In this document: piece by piece, positions 19,541 to 28,122 of the stretch
Numbering within the stretch: the first letter of the stretch is position 1
Layout of the letters: every line of letters starts with the position of its first letter
Assembly: GCF_008711465.1 (NCBI RefSeq)
Contig: NZ_VXKQ01000025.1
Span: 1 to 43,958, forward strand
Direction: 5' to 3'
DNA: 43,958 bases
DNA from: Francisella sp. SYW-9
GTDB lineage: Bacteria; Pseudomonadota; Gammaproteobacteria; Francisellales; Francisellaceae
Notes under the pieces: generated by a model
The model's database searches: none
Seen by the model: only the letters and a program-made list of their open reading frames with translations
Told to the model about the DNA's origin: nothing
Made by a program: the position numbers and the translations under genes

Positions 19541-21227
19541 CTATCGACCTAAGCTTAGATATTTTGTTGTTTTTGTTCTTTTAATTATAAGTTTTTTTGT
19601 ATTGTTCTTTAAGCTTACCTATATGGAAACTATACAGCATCCAAGGTTAAAGCAAGAAGGGGATAATCGTAGTGATAGAAGTATAAATATAAAGGCCTAT
19701 AGGGGAATTATAGTTGATAGGAATGGTAATCCACTAGCTATAAGTACTCCTGTTGATACTATATGGGTTGATCCATTTTATGTGAAAGCGAATAGTCTAG
19801 AACTAAAAAAGGTTATGGATATTTTAGATTTATCTAAAAAAGAAAGAGAAAAAATCGAAAGACAGGTTAAGCCTAGAGAAGGTCGTAGTGGCTTTGTATA
19901 TATAAAACGTAAAGTTCAGCCATATTTATCGCAAAAAATTAAAGATCTTGATATCACAGGTATTCATGTAATACGTGAGTTTAAACGTTACTACCCTTTA
20001 GCAGAGGTAGCGTCGCAGATTGTTGGGTTTACAAATATTGATGGAAAAGGTCAAGAAGGTCTTGAGCTTGAATTTAATAAATTCTTGACAGGTCAAGATG
20101 GTTATTTTGAGTATAAGAAAGATCTTCACGGCGGTGTTGCATCTAAAAATGAAGACAAATATGTTGAGCCGAAAAATGGTCATAATTTACAGATAAGTAT
20201 AGATTCTAGAATTCAATATATCGCATATAAATATTTAAAAGAGGGAGTTATTAAAACTAACTCTGAAGCCGGATCAGTAATTGTTGAGAATGTTCATACT
20301 GGTGAAATATTAGCAATGGCAAATTATCCATCGTATAACCCTAATAGTATGGCTGATGCATACCCTGATAGAAGAAGAAATAGAGCAGTTACTGATGTAT
20401 ATGAGTTAGGTTCAGTGATGAAGACTTTTGCTGCGGCTACTGCCCTTACTTATGGCGATAATGTTAGTTCTAGTGAACCTGTTATTGATACTCATCCAGG
20501 ATATTATCGTATTGGTAGAAATACAGTGCGTGATGAAAGAGATTATGGTGATGCAGATCTTAGATATATTTTGATGAAATCAAGTAACGTTGGTATATCT
20601 AAGATGATCTTAAGCTTGACAGATCCAACTATACTAGAGTCATCCTTAAGAAATTTTGGTTTTGGTGATAAAACAGGTATAAAACTTCCTGGGGAAAGAG
20701 ATGGCTATGTTCCTCCGACAGATCAATGGGGAGATTTCCAGCTTGCAACCTTATCATTTGGTTATGGGATGAATGCTACGGATTTACAGTTGGTAGCTGG
20801 AGTATCTGCAATTGCAAATGATGGTCAGTATATTAAACCAACAATTTTAAAAAGACAACCAGGAGAGCAAATCAATTCAAGGCCTGTGCTTTCTAAGAAA
20901 AACTCTAAAGAAATGATAAGTATGATGGAGTCTGTTGTCGAAGGTCTGGGTGGTACAGGTCCAAAAGCTAGAATTCCAATGTATCATGTTGCTGGTAAGA
21001 CAGGTACTGCTAGGATGCTAGAAGGTGGAACTTATGGTGCTAAATATCTGGCAAGTTTTGTTGGGATTGTTCCTGCAAGTCACCCAGATTTGGCAATTGT
21101 TGTGACAATTAAAGATCCTAAAGGGGATCATTATGGAGGTGGTTCTGTATCAGCACCTGTCTTTGCAAATGTCGCTTTAAATAGTTTACAGATTCTAGGT
21201 ATTGAACCAGATAATGTTAATAACTAA
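19533..21227 (+). CDS. ftsI: Peptidoglycan D,D-transpeptidase FtsI (PBP3)
   Basis: Class B penicillin-binding protein that cross-links septal murein in the FtsQLB-WI divisome. The 564-residue protein has one N-terminal membrane anchor (about 9-29), a pedestal domain (YRGIIVDRNGNPLA), and the transpeptidase motifs S294-V-M-K297 (nucleophile), S350-S-N352 and K489-T-G-T492. I chose ATG 19533 because GGGGAGG lies nine bases upstream; an earlier in-frame ATG at 19509 would add eight residues. The start overlaps ftsL. A 109-bp gap separates it from rpsO, which has its own promoter. Confidence 0.97.
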   Translation: MGNYRPKLRYFVVFVLLIISFFVLFFKLTYMETIQHPRLKQEGDNRSDRSINIKAYRGIIVDRNGNPLAISTPVDTIWVDPFYVKANSLELKKVMDILDLSKKEREKIERQVKPREGRSGFVYIKRKVQPYLSQKIKDLDITGIHVIREFKRYYPLAEVASQIVGFTNIDGKGQEGLELEFNKFLTGQDGYFEYKKDLHGGVASKNEDKYVEPKNGHNLQISIDSRIQYIAYKYLKEGVIKTNSEAGSVIVENVHTGEILAMANYPSYNPNSMADAYPDRRRNRAVTDVYELGSVMKTFAAATALTYGDNVSSSEPVIDTHPGYYRIGRNTVRDERDYGDADLRYILMKSSNVGISKMILSLTDPTILESSLRNFGFGDKTGIKLPGERDGYVPPTDQWGDFQLATLSFGYGMNATDLQLVAGVSAIANDGQYIKPTILKRQPGEQINSRPVLSKKNSKEMISMMESVVEGLGGTGPKARIPMYHVAGKTGTARMLEGGTYGAKYLASFVGIVPASHPDLAIVVTIKDPKGDHYGGGSVSAPVFANVALNSLQILGIEPDNVNN

Positions 21228-21232
21228 AACCT

Positions 21233-21261
21233 TTGTTTTTTAGATCTTTATGGTATATAAT
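21233..21261 (+). promoter_or_regulatory. rpsO promoter
   Basis: TTGTTT (21233-21238), a 17-bp spacer and a perfect TATAAT (21256-21261). It lies in the gap after ftsI and would start transcription near 21268, leaving a leader of about 70 bases before rpsO. Confidence 0.6.
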
Positions 21262-21269
21262 TGCGTGTT

Positions 21270-21298
21270 GGTAAACTGTTCCTTTGTGCGGTTTATCC
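21270..21298 (+). promoter_or_regulatory. Possible leader hairpin of rpsO mRNA
   Basis: GGTAAAC (21270-21276) can pair with GTTTATCC (21291-21298), with one bulged U, at the very 5' end of the predicted rpsO transcript. In E. coli, S15 represses its own translation through a structured rpsO leader; this hairpin could be part of an analogous element, but homology is not shown. Confidence 0.3.
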
Positions 21299-21336
21299 GA
21301 AGTTAATTATAATCAAGAAACAAACGGAGAAAAGTT

Positions 21337-21603
21337 ATGTTAACAGCTCAAGATAAGCAAAATATTATTAAAGAAAATCAACAGTCAGAAGGCGATACTG
21401 GATCACCTGAGGTTCAGGTTGCTCTTTTAACTGCAAGAATTAATGACCTTCAAGGTCACTTCGCAACTCATAAAAAAGACAATCACTCAAGAAGAGGTCT
21501 TTTAAGACTTGTAAGTCAACGTCGTAAATTATTAGACTATTTACATGGTAAAGATGTAGAAAGATACCGTAGCCTAATAAAAAAATTAAATCTACGTAGA
21601 TAA
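21337..21603 (+). CDS. rpsO: 30S ribosomal protein S15
   Basis: Primary 16S rRNA-binding protein of the 30S platform. The 88-residue protein is of canonical length, with the conserved [26 protein letters not shown] and [11 protein letters not shown] segments. A good Shine-Dalgarno sequence (ACGGAGA) precedes the ATG. It is followed 57 bp later by pnp, the classic rpsO-pnp arrangement. Confidence 0.98.
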   Translation: MLTAQDKQNIIKENQQSEGDTGSPEVQVALLTARINDLQGHFATHKKDNHSRRGLLRLVSQRRKLLDYLHGKDVERYRSLIKKLNLRR

Positions 21604-21660
21604 TAAAATCTCATCTTAGTTGTTCTTACATCGTATAAAATCAAAAAATAAGGTTAAACT

Positions 21661-23742
21661 GTGAAAATATTTAGAGAAGTCTTTGAATTAGGAAACAAAG
21701 AAATTGTTCTTGAAACAGGTGGTATGGCTCGTCAAGCAGACGGGTCTGTAACGGTAAGTTGTGGGAATAATGTTGTATTAGTTACTACAGTAGTTAAAAA
21801 ATCTGTAGCTGAGGGTCAAGATTTTTTTCCATTATCAGTACACTATTTAGAGAAAACTTATGCTGCTGGCAAAATACCTGGCGGTTTTTTAAGAAGAGAA
21901 GGTAGACCTTCTGAAGAGCAAATACTTATTTCTAGGTTGATAGACAGATCTATTAGACCATCTTTTCCTGATGGCTTTTTCAATGAGATTCAAATAGTAG
22001 CTACTGTTGTATCTTATGATGGTTCATTTTCACCAGATATATTAGCACTAATTGGAGCCTCGGCTTCTTTAGCTATTACTGGTGCTCCTTATAACGATGT
22101 TATAGCAGGTGTGAGAGTTGGCTATATCAATGGTAAATATATTCTAAACCCTAATAAAGAAGACTTAAAAGAGTCTACTTTAGATTTAGTTGTTTCTGGT
22201 ACTGATGATGCTATTCTAATGGTTGAGTCAGAAGCTAATAGTTTACCAGAATCGGTTATGCTAGGTGGTATTTTATATGCTCATAAGCATTTAAAGACTA
22301 TTATTGAATCTATTAATAAACTTGCGAAAGTGGCAGCTAAGCCACCTATGGAATATTCTGTTTATCAAATAAACAAGGTTTTAAAATCACAAATTAAGTC
22401 GCAGTTTTTTGGTGAAATTAAGAATGCTTACACTATAGCGTCTAAGCAAGAAAGAAATATCAAGCTTAATGAAATTAGAAAAAGTGTTTTAGAGTTTATA
22501 TTCTCTAGTGATGTTGATAGTGGTGAGTATAGTGAAAAAGAAATACTTGAAGCTTTCCATGATATAGAAAAAGATCTTGTGAGAGCAAATATCCTAGAAG
22601 GTAAGCCTAGAATAGATGGCAGATGTACAGAAACTATCAGACCAATTAATGTTAAGGTTGGGGTTTTACCTGGAGTACATGGATCAGCCTTATTTACTAG
22701 AGGTGAGACTCAGGCTTTAGTTGTTACTACATTAGGTAGTGATAGAGATGCTCAATTAGTAGAATCTTTGGATGGCATGGAAAAATCTAGATATATGCTA
22801 CATTATAATTTCCCTCCATATTCTGTAGGTGAGTGTGGTATGGTAGGTATGGCACCAAAGCGTCGTGAAATTGGTCATGCTAATTTGGCTAAACGTGCGA
22901 CACAAGCTGTCTTCCCTAACCAAGATGCATACCCATATGTTGTAAGAATTGTTTCTGAGATATTAGAATCAAATGGTTCCAGTTCTATGGCAACTGTTTG
23001 TGGTTCATCTTTATCTATGATGGATGCTGGTGTCCCAATAGCTGAGCCAGTAGCTGGTATTGCTATGGGTCTTATCAAAGATGGCTCAAAATATGCAGTA
23101 TTATCAGATATCTTAGGAGATGAAGATCATCTTGGTGATATGGACTTTAAAGTTGCTGGTACTAGATATGGTGTTACAGCTTTACAGATGGATATTAAGA
23201 TAAAAGGTATTTCTAGAGAAATTCTTGAGCAAGCTTTAGAGCAGGCAAGAGTTGGGAGATTACATATCTTAGGTATCATGAATGAAGTCATAAAAGAGCA
23301 TAAAGAAGCAGTTTCTGATGTTGCTCCACAAATTCATGTAATGAATGTAAATCCAGCAAAAATTAAAGATGTTGTTGGTCGTGGAGGTTCTGTTGTAAAA
23401 GGCATTGTAGAAAAAACTGGTGCACAGATAGACACTAATGATTCAGGGGAAGTTAAAGTCTTTGCTAAAGATAAGGCTTCTTTAGATATGGCTGTTGCAA
23501 TGGTTGAAGAGATAGTTGCTGAAGCTGAGGAAGGTCAAGTATATAAAGGTAAAATTGTTAAGCTTTTAGATTCTGGGGCTTTTGTTAACTTATTTGGAAA
23601 GCAAGATGGTTATTTACCTTTTGCAGATGTTGAACAAGCAGGTATTAAAACTAACTCTTTAGTCGAAGGTCAGGGTCTTGAAGTTGTAGTTCAAGCTATT
23701 GATAAGATGGGAAGAGTTAAGGTTGGTATAGTAGCGAGGTAA
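21661..23742 (+). CDS. pnp: Polyribonucleotide nucleotidyltransferase (PNPase)
   Basis: Trimeric phosphorolytic 3'-5' exoribonuclease, a component of the RNA degradosome. The 693-residue protein has two RNase PH domains (the first from residue 5, the second from about 310 with [10 protein letters not shown] and FTRGETQ), a KH domain (about 553-615, [11 protein letters not shown]) and a C-terminal S1 domain (about 620-690, [15 protein letters not shown]). The start is GTG, with AAGG about seven bases upstream. The stop is 5 bp before erpA. Confidence 0.98.
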   Translation: MKIFREVFELGNKEIVLETGGMARQADGSVTVSCGNNVVLVTTVVKKSVAEGQDFFPLSVHYLEKTYAAGKIPGGFLRREGRPSEEQILISRLIDRSIRPSFPDGFFNEIQIVATVVSYDGSFSPDILALIGASASLAITGAPYNDVIAGVRVGYINGKYILNPNKEDLKESTLDLVVSGTDDAILMVESEANSLPESVMLGGILYAHKHLKTIIESINKLAKVAAKPPMEYSVYQINKVLKSQIKSQFFGEIKNAYTIASKQERNIKLNEIRKSVLEFIFSSDVDSGEYSEKEILEAFHDIEKDLVRANILEGKPRIDGRCTETIRPINVKVGVLPGVHGSALFTRGETQALVVTTLGSDRDAQLVESLDGMEKSRYMLHYNFPPYSVGECGMVGMAPKRREIGHANLAKRATQAVFPNQDAYPYVVRIVSEILESNGSSSMATVCGSSLSMMDAGVPIAEPVAGIAMGLIKDGSKYAVLSDILGDEDHLGDMDFKVAGTRYGVTALQMDIKIKGISREILEQALEQARVGRLHILGIMNEVIKEHKEAVSDVAPQIHVMNVNPAKIKDVVGRGGSVVKGIVEKTGAQIDTNDSGEVKVFAKDKASLDMAVAMVEEIVAEAEEGQVYKGKIVKLLDSGAFVNLFGKQDGYLPFADVEQAGIKTNSLVEGQGLEVVVQAIDKMGRVKVGIVAR

Positions 23743-23747
23743 TTTTT

Positions 23748-24098
23748 ATGAGCGAAGAAGTTCAAAGTGTAGACCCAATAAACTTTACAGATGCAGCTTC
23801 TCTAAAAGTAAAAGAACTTATTGAAGAAGAAGGAGATAAGTCTCTTAGCCTTAGGGTATATATCACAGGTGGAGGTTGTTCTGGTTTTCAATATGCTTTT
23901 GCTTTTGATAATGAAGTAAAAGATGATGATATGGTTATTACAAAAAATGATGTACGTCTTCTTGTTGATTCAATGAGTTTCCAATATTTAGTAGGGGCGG
24001 ATGTTGATTATAAAGATGATGTTGAAGGAGCATATTTTGTAATTAGAAATCCTAATGCGAAAACTACTTGTGGTTGTGGCTCATCTTTTTCTGTATAA
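23748..24098 (+). CDS. erpA: Iron-sulfur cluster insertion protein ErpA
   Basis: A-type carrier that delivers [4Fe-4S] or [2Fe-2S] clusters to apoproteins, including the isoprenoid enzymes IspG/IspH in E. coli. The 116-residue sequence closely follows E. coli ErpA ([43 protein letters not shown]), with cluster ligands C44, C108 and C110. It begins 5 bp after pnp and is followed by kdsA after 37 bp. Its location here, rather than in an isc or suf cluster, fits ErpA better than IscA. Confidence 0.93.
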   Translation: MSEEVQSVDPINFTDAASLKVKELIEEEGDKSLSLRVYITGGGCSGFQYAFAFDNEVKDDDMVITKNDVRLLVDSMSFQYLVGADVDYKDDVEGAYFVIRNPNAKTTCGCGSSFSV

Positions 24099-24135
24099 TT
24101 AAGTAATAAGTATTTCTAAATAAAAAGAGATTTAT

Positions 24136-24963
24136 ATGAAAATCGCTAATTTTGAAGTAGGGAATGGTAAGCCATTTTTCCTAATGTCTGGACCATGTGT
24201 GATCGAATCTGAGCAGATGGCAATGGATACAGCAGGTTATCTTAAAGAAGTAACTAATGATCTTGGAATTAATTTTGTTTATAAGTCATCTTTTGATAAA
24301 GCAAATCGCTCTTCTATTAATAGTTTTAGAGGCCTGGGTGTTGATAAAGGTTTAGAAATCTTATCAAAGGTCAAAAAAGCTTATAATGTTCCTGTTGTAA
24401 CGGATGTTCATGAAGATACACCATTTGCTGAAGTAGCTGAGGTTGTAGATGTTTTACAAACTCCAGCTTTTTTATGTCGTCAAACAAACTTTATCTTAGA
24501 TGTTTGTAAACAAGGTAGACCTGTAAATATTAAAAAGGGTCAATTCTTAGCCCCTTGGGATATGCAACATGTAGTAGCTAAAGCTAAAACTACAGGTAAT
24601 GAGCAAATCATGGTTTGTGAAAGAGGAGCAAGTTTTGGATATAATAACTTAATTTCAGATATGCGTTCTCTTGAGATCATGAAAGATACTGGTTGTCCTG
24701 TAGTTTTTGATGCTACTCACTCGGTGCAGTTACCAGGTGGTCAAGGAAGCTCTTCTGGAGGGCAAAGAGAGTTTGTACCAGTGTTATCAAAGGCAGCTAT
24801 GGCTGTTGGAATTGATGGTTTATTTATGGAAACTCATCCAAAACCAGATGAAGCTAAAAGTGATGGACCTAACTCATTTCCGATGTATAAAATAAAAGAG
24901 TTCTTAAGTCTTCTCCAAGAGCTAGATAATTTGATAAAAAATCAACCTAAGATAGAATTATAG
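24136..24963 (+). CDS. kdsA: 3-deoxy-8-phosphooctulonate synthase (Kdo8P synthase)
   Basis: Condenses phosphoenolpyruvate with arabinose 5-phosphate to Kdo 8-phosphate for the LPS inner core. The 275-residue TIM barrel has [30 protein letters not shown]-like VTDVHED and FDATHSVQ. The residue that separates the two classes is C21 in SGPCVIE. Together with the His of DATHSVQ, the Glu of METHP and the Asp of KSDGPNSFP, it suggests the metal-dependent class, whereas the metal-independent E. coli enzyme has Asn there. Shine-Dalgarno AAAGAG precedes the ATG. Confidence 0.96.
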   Translation: MKIANFEVGNGKPFFLMSGPCVIESEQMAMDTAGYLKEVTNDLGINFVYKSSFDKANRSSINSFRGLGVDKGLEILSKVKKAYNVPVVTDVHEDTPFAEVAEVVDVLQTPAFLCRQTNFILDVCKQGRPVNIKKGQFLAPWDMQHVVAKAKTTGNEQIMVCERGASFGYNNLISDMRSLEIMKDTGCPVVFDATHSVQLPGGQGSSSGGQREFVPVLSKAAMAVGIDGLFMETHPKPDEAKSDGPNSFPMYKIKEFLSLLQELDNLIKNQPKIEL

Positions 24964-24974
24964 GATTTATTAGT

Positions 24975-25640
24975 ATGGCTGGTAAAGATGATGTTTTTAT
25001 AATAGGAATTGTTGGTGGCTCTGGTTCTGGGAAAACTTTATTTTCAAATGAGATAATAAAAAAATTAAAATCAAAACATTTAAATAGAATAGCTGTTATT
25101 TCAGAAGACCGTTATTATAAAAATTGGGGGGAAATTGTAGGTTTTGAAGAGGCTTGCAAAATAAACTATGATCATCCCGATGCTTTTGATCATAAGTTAC
25201 TAAGAAAAGATCTTGCTGATTTAATACAAGGTAATGACATACATATTCCTTATTATGACTATACAACGCACTCTAGAATAGAATCTAAAGCTGAAAAAAT
25301 TGCTGCGGGAGTGAGTGTTATTATTCTTGAAGGGATTATGCTTTTTAATGATCGTAAACTTCTAAAAATGATGGATTTTAAGGTTTATATGGATACTCCT
25401 TCAGATCTGTGTTTTATCAGAAGATTAATGCGTGATCAAAATGAGAGAGGTAGAAGTGTTGACAGTGTTATAAACCAATATTTAGATACTGTTAGACCTA
25501 TGCATATTAAATTTATTGAGCCTTCGAAGAGAAAAGCTGATATTATAATTCCAGATGGAGCTCAAAATAAAACTGTTATTGATGTGATATATAATAAAGT
25601 AAAACAATTATTAAAAAGAAATGGAGTAAAAAATGGCTAG
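24975..25640 (+). CDS. udk: Uridine kinase
   Basis: Phosphorylates uridine and cytidine to the monophosphates (salvage). The 221-residue P-loop kinase has G14-G-S-G-S-G-K-T21, EDRYYKNW (substrate Asp/Tyr region), NYDHPDAFD, the [10 protein letters not shown] segment and the lid [13 protein letters not shown]. It sits 11 bp after kdsA and overlaps rpoZ by 8 bases, so the three are probably co-transcribed. Together with cdd at the window start it supports pyrimidine salvage. Confidence 0.94.
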   Translation: MAGKDDVFIIGIVGGSGSGKTLFSNEIIKKLKSKHLNRIAVISEDRYYKNWGEIVGFEEACKINYDHPDAFDHKLLRKDLADLIQGNDIHIPYYDYTTHSRIESKAEKIAAGVSVIILEGIMLFNDRKLLKMMDFKVYMDTPSDLCFIRRLMRDQNERGRSVDSVINQYLDTVRPMHIKFIEPSKRKADIIIPDGAQNKTVIDVIYNKVKQLLKRNGVKNG

Positions 25641-25851
25641 AGTAACGATTGAAGATTGTTTAGATAAAGTAGAAACAAGGTTTGACTTAGTGGTTTTAGC
25701 TTCTATGAGAGCGAATAATATTTTAAAGAAAGGTTATTCAGAGTCTGTAGAAAATGAGAAAAAAGAAAAAGCGACTGTTGTAGCATTAAGAGAAATTGCT
25801 GAATCAGAGATAACAGCTGAGCAGATTCTTAGAAGTGAAGTAGAAGGCTAG
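25633..25851 (+). CDS. rpoZ: RNA polymerase omega subunit
   Basis: Chaperones the beta-prime subunit into RNA polymerase. The 72-residue protein has the family N-terminus [13 protein letters not shown] and [13 protein letters not shown], and the [13 protein letters not shown] helix. It overlaps udk by 8 bases, with Shine-Dalgarno AATGGAG within udk. In many gammaproteobacteria rpoZ is followed by spoT; here a tRNA gene follows instead. Confidence 0.95.
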   Translation: MARVTIEDCLDKVETRFDLVVLASMRANNILKKGYSESVENEKKEKATVVALREIAESEITAEQILRSEVEG

Positions 25852-25880
25852 TTTTTTTCGGAGATATTGTGGAAAATATA

Positions 25881-25908
25881 TTGACTTACTTATAAAGCTC
25901 TATATAAT
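25881..25908 (+). promoter_or_regulatory. tRNA-Val promoter
   Basis: TTGACT (25881-25886), a 16-bp spacer, then TATAAT (25903-25908), 11 bp before the tRNA. This is among the best consensus matches in the window, as expected for a stable RNA. Confidence 0.7.
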
Positions 25909-25919
25909 ATCAGTCTATC

Positions 25920-25995
25920 GGGTGCATAGCTCAGCTGGGAGAGCATCGCCCTTACAAGGCGAGGGTCGGGGGTTCGAACCCCTCTGCACCCACCA
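25920..25995 (+). tRNA. tRNA-Val (anticodon TAC)
   Basis: A complete 76-nt cloverleaf. The 7-bp acceptor stem is GGGTGCA (25920-25926) with TGCACCC (25985-25991). The D arm contains AGCTCAGCTGGGAGAGC, the anticodon loop CTTACAA reads valine codons, and the T loop is GGTTCGAACC. The CCA end is encoded (25993-25995). A strong promoter precedes it and an intrinsic terminator follows, so it is a monocistronic tRNA gene. Confidence 0.97.
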
Positions 25996-26002
25996 CGATA
26001 CG

Positions 26003-26036
26003 AAAGGCGGTTTCATACCGCCTTTTTTGTTTTTGT
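26003..26036 (+). terminator. Rho-independent terminator of tRNA-Val
   Basis: A 9-bp stem AAAGGCGGT / ACCGCCTTT with loop TTCAT (26003-26025), followed by a T-rich tract to 26036. It is the clearest intrinsic terminator in the window. Confidence 0.9.
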
Positions 26037-26068
26037 ACTTTCAATTTACTAATATCAATTTGTTAACT

Positions 26069-26123
26069 AACTCTCTTTAAACATGCTAGAATTTTATCTA
26101 GATAATCAATTTTAAAGAGAGTT
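26069..26123 (+). promoter_or_regulatory. 13-bp perfect inverted repeat over the start region of the DOMON-like gene
   Basis: AACTCTCTTTAAA (26069-26081) is exactly inverted as TTTAAAGAGAGTT (26111-26123), with arm centres 42 bp apart. Nested inside is CTAGA (26086-26090) / TCTAG (26097-26101). The 3' arm contains the gene's Shine-Dalgarno AAAGAGAG. A possible extended -10, TGCTAGAAT (26084-26092), lies between the arms. It could be an RBS-sequestering hairpin, if transcribed from further upstream, or a spaced pair of operator sites. Confidence 0.55.
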
Positions 26124-26125
26124 TT

Positions 26126-26692
26126 ATGAAGAAGATAGTATTAACGTCATTATTTTTATCTATATCTATTTCAACACTTGCTTATGCAGATAGTTCAAAA
26201 AGTAATATTTGTCCTAGCAATTTAAAATATAAAAACATAAATATGAAAGATATGAGCTTTGAGTATGCTAAATATCAAGATCATATTTGTGCTACGTTAA
26301 AAGTTAATCTTGATAAAAATAAAACTTGGCAAGAGCAAGGAAGTGGTTGGTTTGCAGCAGGTTTTGGAGCTTCAACGATGAAAGGTGCTAATATGTTTAT
26401 ATTTGTTCCACAAAAATCTAACAATAAAGATGTTAAGTATAATGTCTTTGCTAACATTGGCGGTGGATATGGTCCAACAAAACCACTTAATACAAAACCA
26501 AAACAGGGTCAAATTGATGTTCTAGCATCCTCATTAGGAGAGGTTAAATTTGCTTTATATCCTAAGAAAGTAGCCAACCTTGCAGATAATGGTATTATTG
26601 ATATGATCTTTTCACACTCTAAAGCTGGAGTTTATAAGTTTATACCACCTCATGTATCTGCTTATGGTGGTAAGAAAATGATTATAAAATAA
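26126..26692 (+). CDS. Secreted DOMON-like protein of unknown function
   Basis: A 188-residue protein with a signal peptide at residues 1-21 (cleavage near AYA-DS), so periplasmic or exported. The centre, GSGWFAAGFGASTMKGANMFIF (about 72-93), matches the core pattern of DOMON domains, beta-sandwiches that bind heme b or sugars. M85 or M90 and H164 (IFSHSKAG) are where Met/His heme ligands occur in cytochrome-type DOMONs, but I cannot confirm that they bind heme. C29 and C55 may form a disulfide. Shine-Dalgarno AAAGAGAG precedes the ATG. It appears monocistronic, flanked by two inverted repeats. Confidence 0.6.
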   Translation: MKKIVLTSLFLSISISTLAYADSSKSNICPSNLKYKNINMKDMSFEYAKYQDHICATLKVNLDKNKTWQEQGSGWFAAGFGASTMKGANMFIFVPQKSNNKDVKYNVFANIGGGYGPTKPLNTKPKQGQIDVLASSLGEVKFALYPKKVANLADNGIIDMIFSHSKAGVYKFIPPHVSAYGGKKMIIK

Positions 26693-26706
26693 ATATTTCC
26701 TTTAAG

Positions 26707-26734
26707 TTGTATTTAACTACTTAATTAAATACAA
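26707..26734 (+). repeat. 10-bp inverted repeat after the DOMON-like gene
   Basis: TTGTATTTAA (26707-26716) and TTAAATACAA (26725-26734) form a perfect stem with an 8-nt loop in the 72-bp gap before rlmD. There is no GC clamp and no T run after it, so it is a poor intrinsic terminator. It may protect the 3' end of the mRNA or be an operator for rlmD. Confidence 0.45.
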
Positions 26735-26764
26735 TTACCCTAATATATTTTAGTTAAATTATTT

Positions 26765-28111
26765 ATGGGAAGAGCCAGAAGAAGAAAGCTCAAAGAAGGT
26801 ATCTTTGAAGCTGAAATTGTATCATTAAGTCACGATGGTAGAGGTATAGCAAAAGTAGATGGTAAAACAACTTTTATACCTTTTACATTACCAGGTGAAG
26901 TAGTTAAGTTTGAATATACTTTTTCAAAAGCTAAGTTTGATGAAGCTAAAGCTGTAGAATACATTAAAAAATCTCCAGATAGAATAACTCCGAAATGTGA
27001 TTTCTTTGAATTATGTGGAGGTTGTAATTTACAACATATGTCTAATAATGCTCAAATTGAGCACAAGCAAGAAACGTTATTAAATCAGCTTAAATATATT
27101 GGTGAAGGTGTACAGCCTGAAAATATCTTAGAACCTTTATTAACAGATAGTACAGAAGGATATCGTAATAAAGCACGTTTAGGAGTCAGATATGTTAGTA
27201 AGAAAGGTAAGATTCTAGTAGGCTTTAGAGAGCGTAATGGTAGATTCTTAGCAGAGATTGATAACTGTATAGTTCTTAATCCATTAGTTGGTGAAAAGAT
27301 TAATGATATTGCTAAATTTATAGAAACTTTGTCGATATATAATCAAATTGCACAATTAGAAATAGCAATAGATGATCACTGTCCGGCGATTATTGTTAGG
27401 CATTTAGAACCATTTACAAATGAAGATTTGGCTAAATTAAGAGATTTTGGGCAGGAAAATAACTATTGGATATATTTGCAATCAAAAGGTCCTGATACTA
27501 TTTATAGGCTTTATCCAGATAGAGATGTTTCGCCAACTAAGCTAAGTTACGAACCAATAGATGGGATCGAAATCGGTTTTGAACCAAATGATTTTACTCA
27601 AGTAAATAATGATATTAATCGAAAAATGATTAAGAAAGCTATAGATCTTTTAGATATATCAAAAGAAGATTCTATAATTGATTTATTTTGTGGCTTAGGT
27701 AATTTTACACTACCAATATCAAGATATGCAAAGTCTGTAATTGGTGTTGAAGGTGAATCAACAATGGTTCAAAGAGCTGTCGAAACAGCACAAAATAATA
27801 ATATTTCAAATGTTAAGTTTTATGCTGCAAACCTTTTTGAAAGCTTTGAAGATAAAGAATGGTTCAATAATTTCCAATACAATAAGATGCTTCTAGACCC
27901 TCCAAGAGCAGGTGCCCAAGAGGTTTGTCAAGCTATTGAGAAATTTAATGTTGAGAGAATCGTTTATGTATCTTGTAATACCGCTACTTTAGCAAGAGAT
28001 GCTGGTATTTTAGTAAATCAAAAAGGTTATAAGTTAGTAAGTGCTGGTGTTATGGATATGTTTCCTCATACTATGCATGTTGAATCTATTGCAGTTTTTG
28101 AAAAGGTTTAA
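26765..28111 (+). CDS. rlmD: 23S rRNA (uracil1939-C5)-methyltransferase RlmD
   Basis: SAM-dependent m5U methylation of U1939 in 23S rRNA. The 448-residue protein has a basic start, an N-terminal TRAM domain (about 12-70), the [4Fe-4S] cysteines C78, C84 and C87 (CDFFELCGGC) with a fourth in IDNCIVLNP, the SAM motif DLFCGLGNFTLP, LDPPRAGA, and catalytic C404 in VYVSCNTATLARD. The cluster and the TRAM domain favour RlmD over RlmC or TrmA. Its stop overlaps the first possible ATG of the next gene. Confidence 0.93.
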   Translation: MGRARRRKLKEGIFEAEIVSLSHDGRGIAKVDGKTTFIPFTLPGEVVKFEYTFSKAKFDEAKAVEYIKKSPDRITPKCDFFELCGGCNLQHMSNNAQIEHKQETLLNQLKYIGEGVQPENILEPLLTDSTEGYRNKARLGVRYVSKKGKILVGFRERNGRFLAEIDNCIVLNPLVGEKINDIAKFIETLSIYNQIAQLEIAIDDHCPAIIVRHLEPFTNEDLAKLRDFGQENNYWIYLQSKGPDTIYRLYPDRDVSPTKLSYEPIDGIEIGFEPNDFTQVNNDINRKMIKKAIDLLDISKEDSIIDLFCGLGNFTLPISRYAKSVIGVEGESTMVQRAVETAQNNNISNVKFYAANLFESFEDKEWFNNFQYNKMLLDPPRAGAQEVCQAIEKFNVERIVYVSCNTATLARDAGILVNQKGYKLVSAGVMDMFPHTMHVESIAVFEKV

Positions 28112-28122
28112 TGGAGAAGCTT

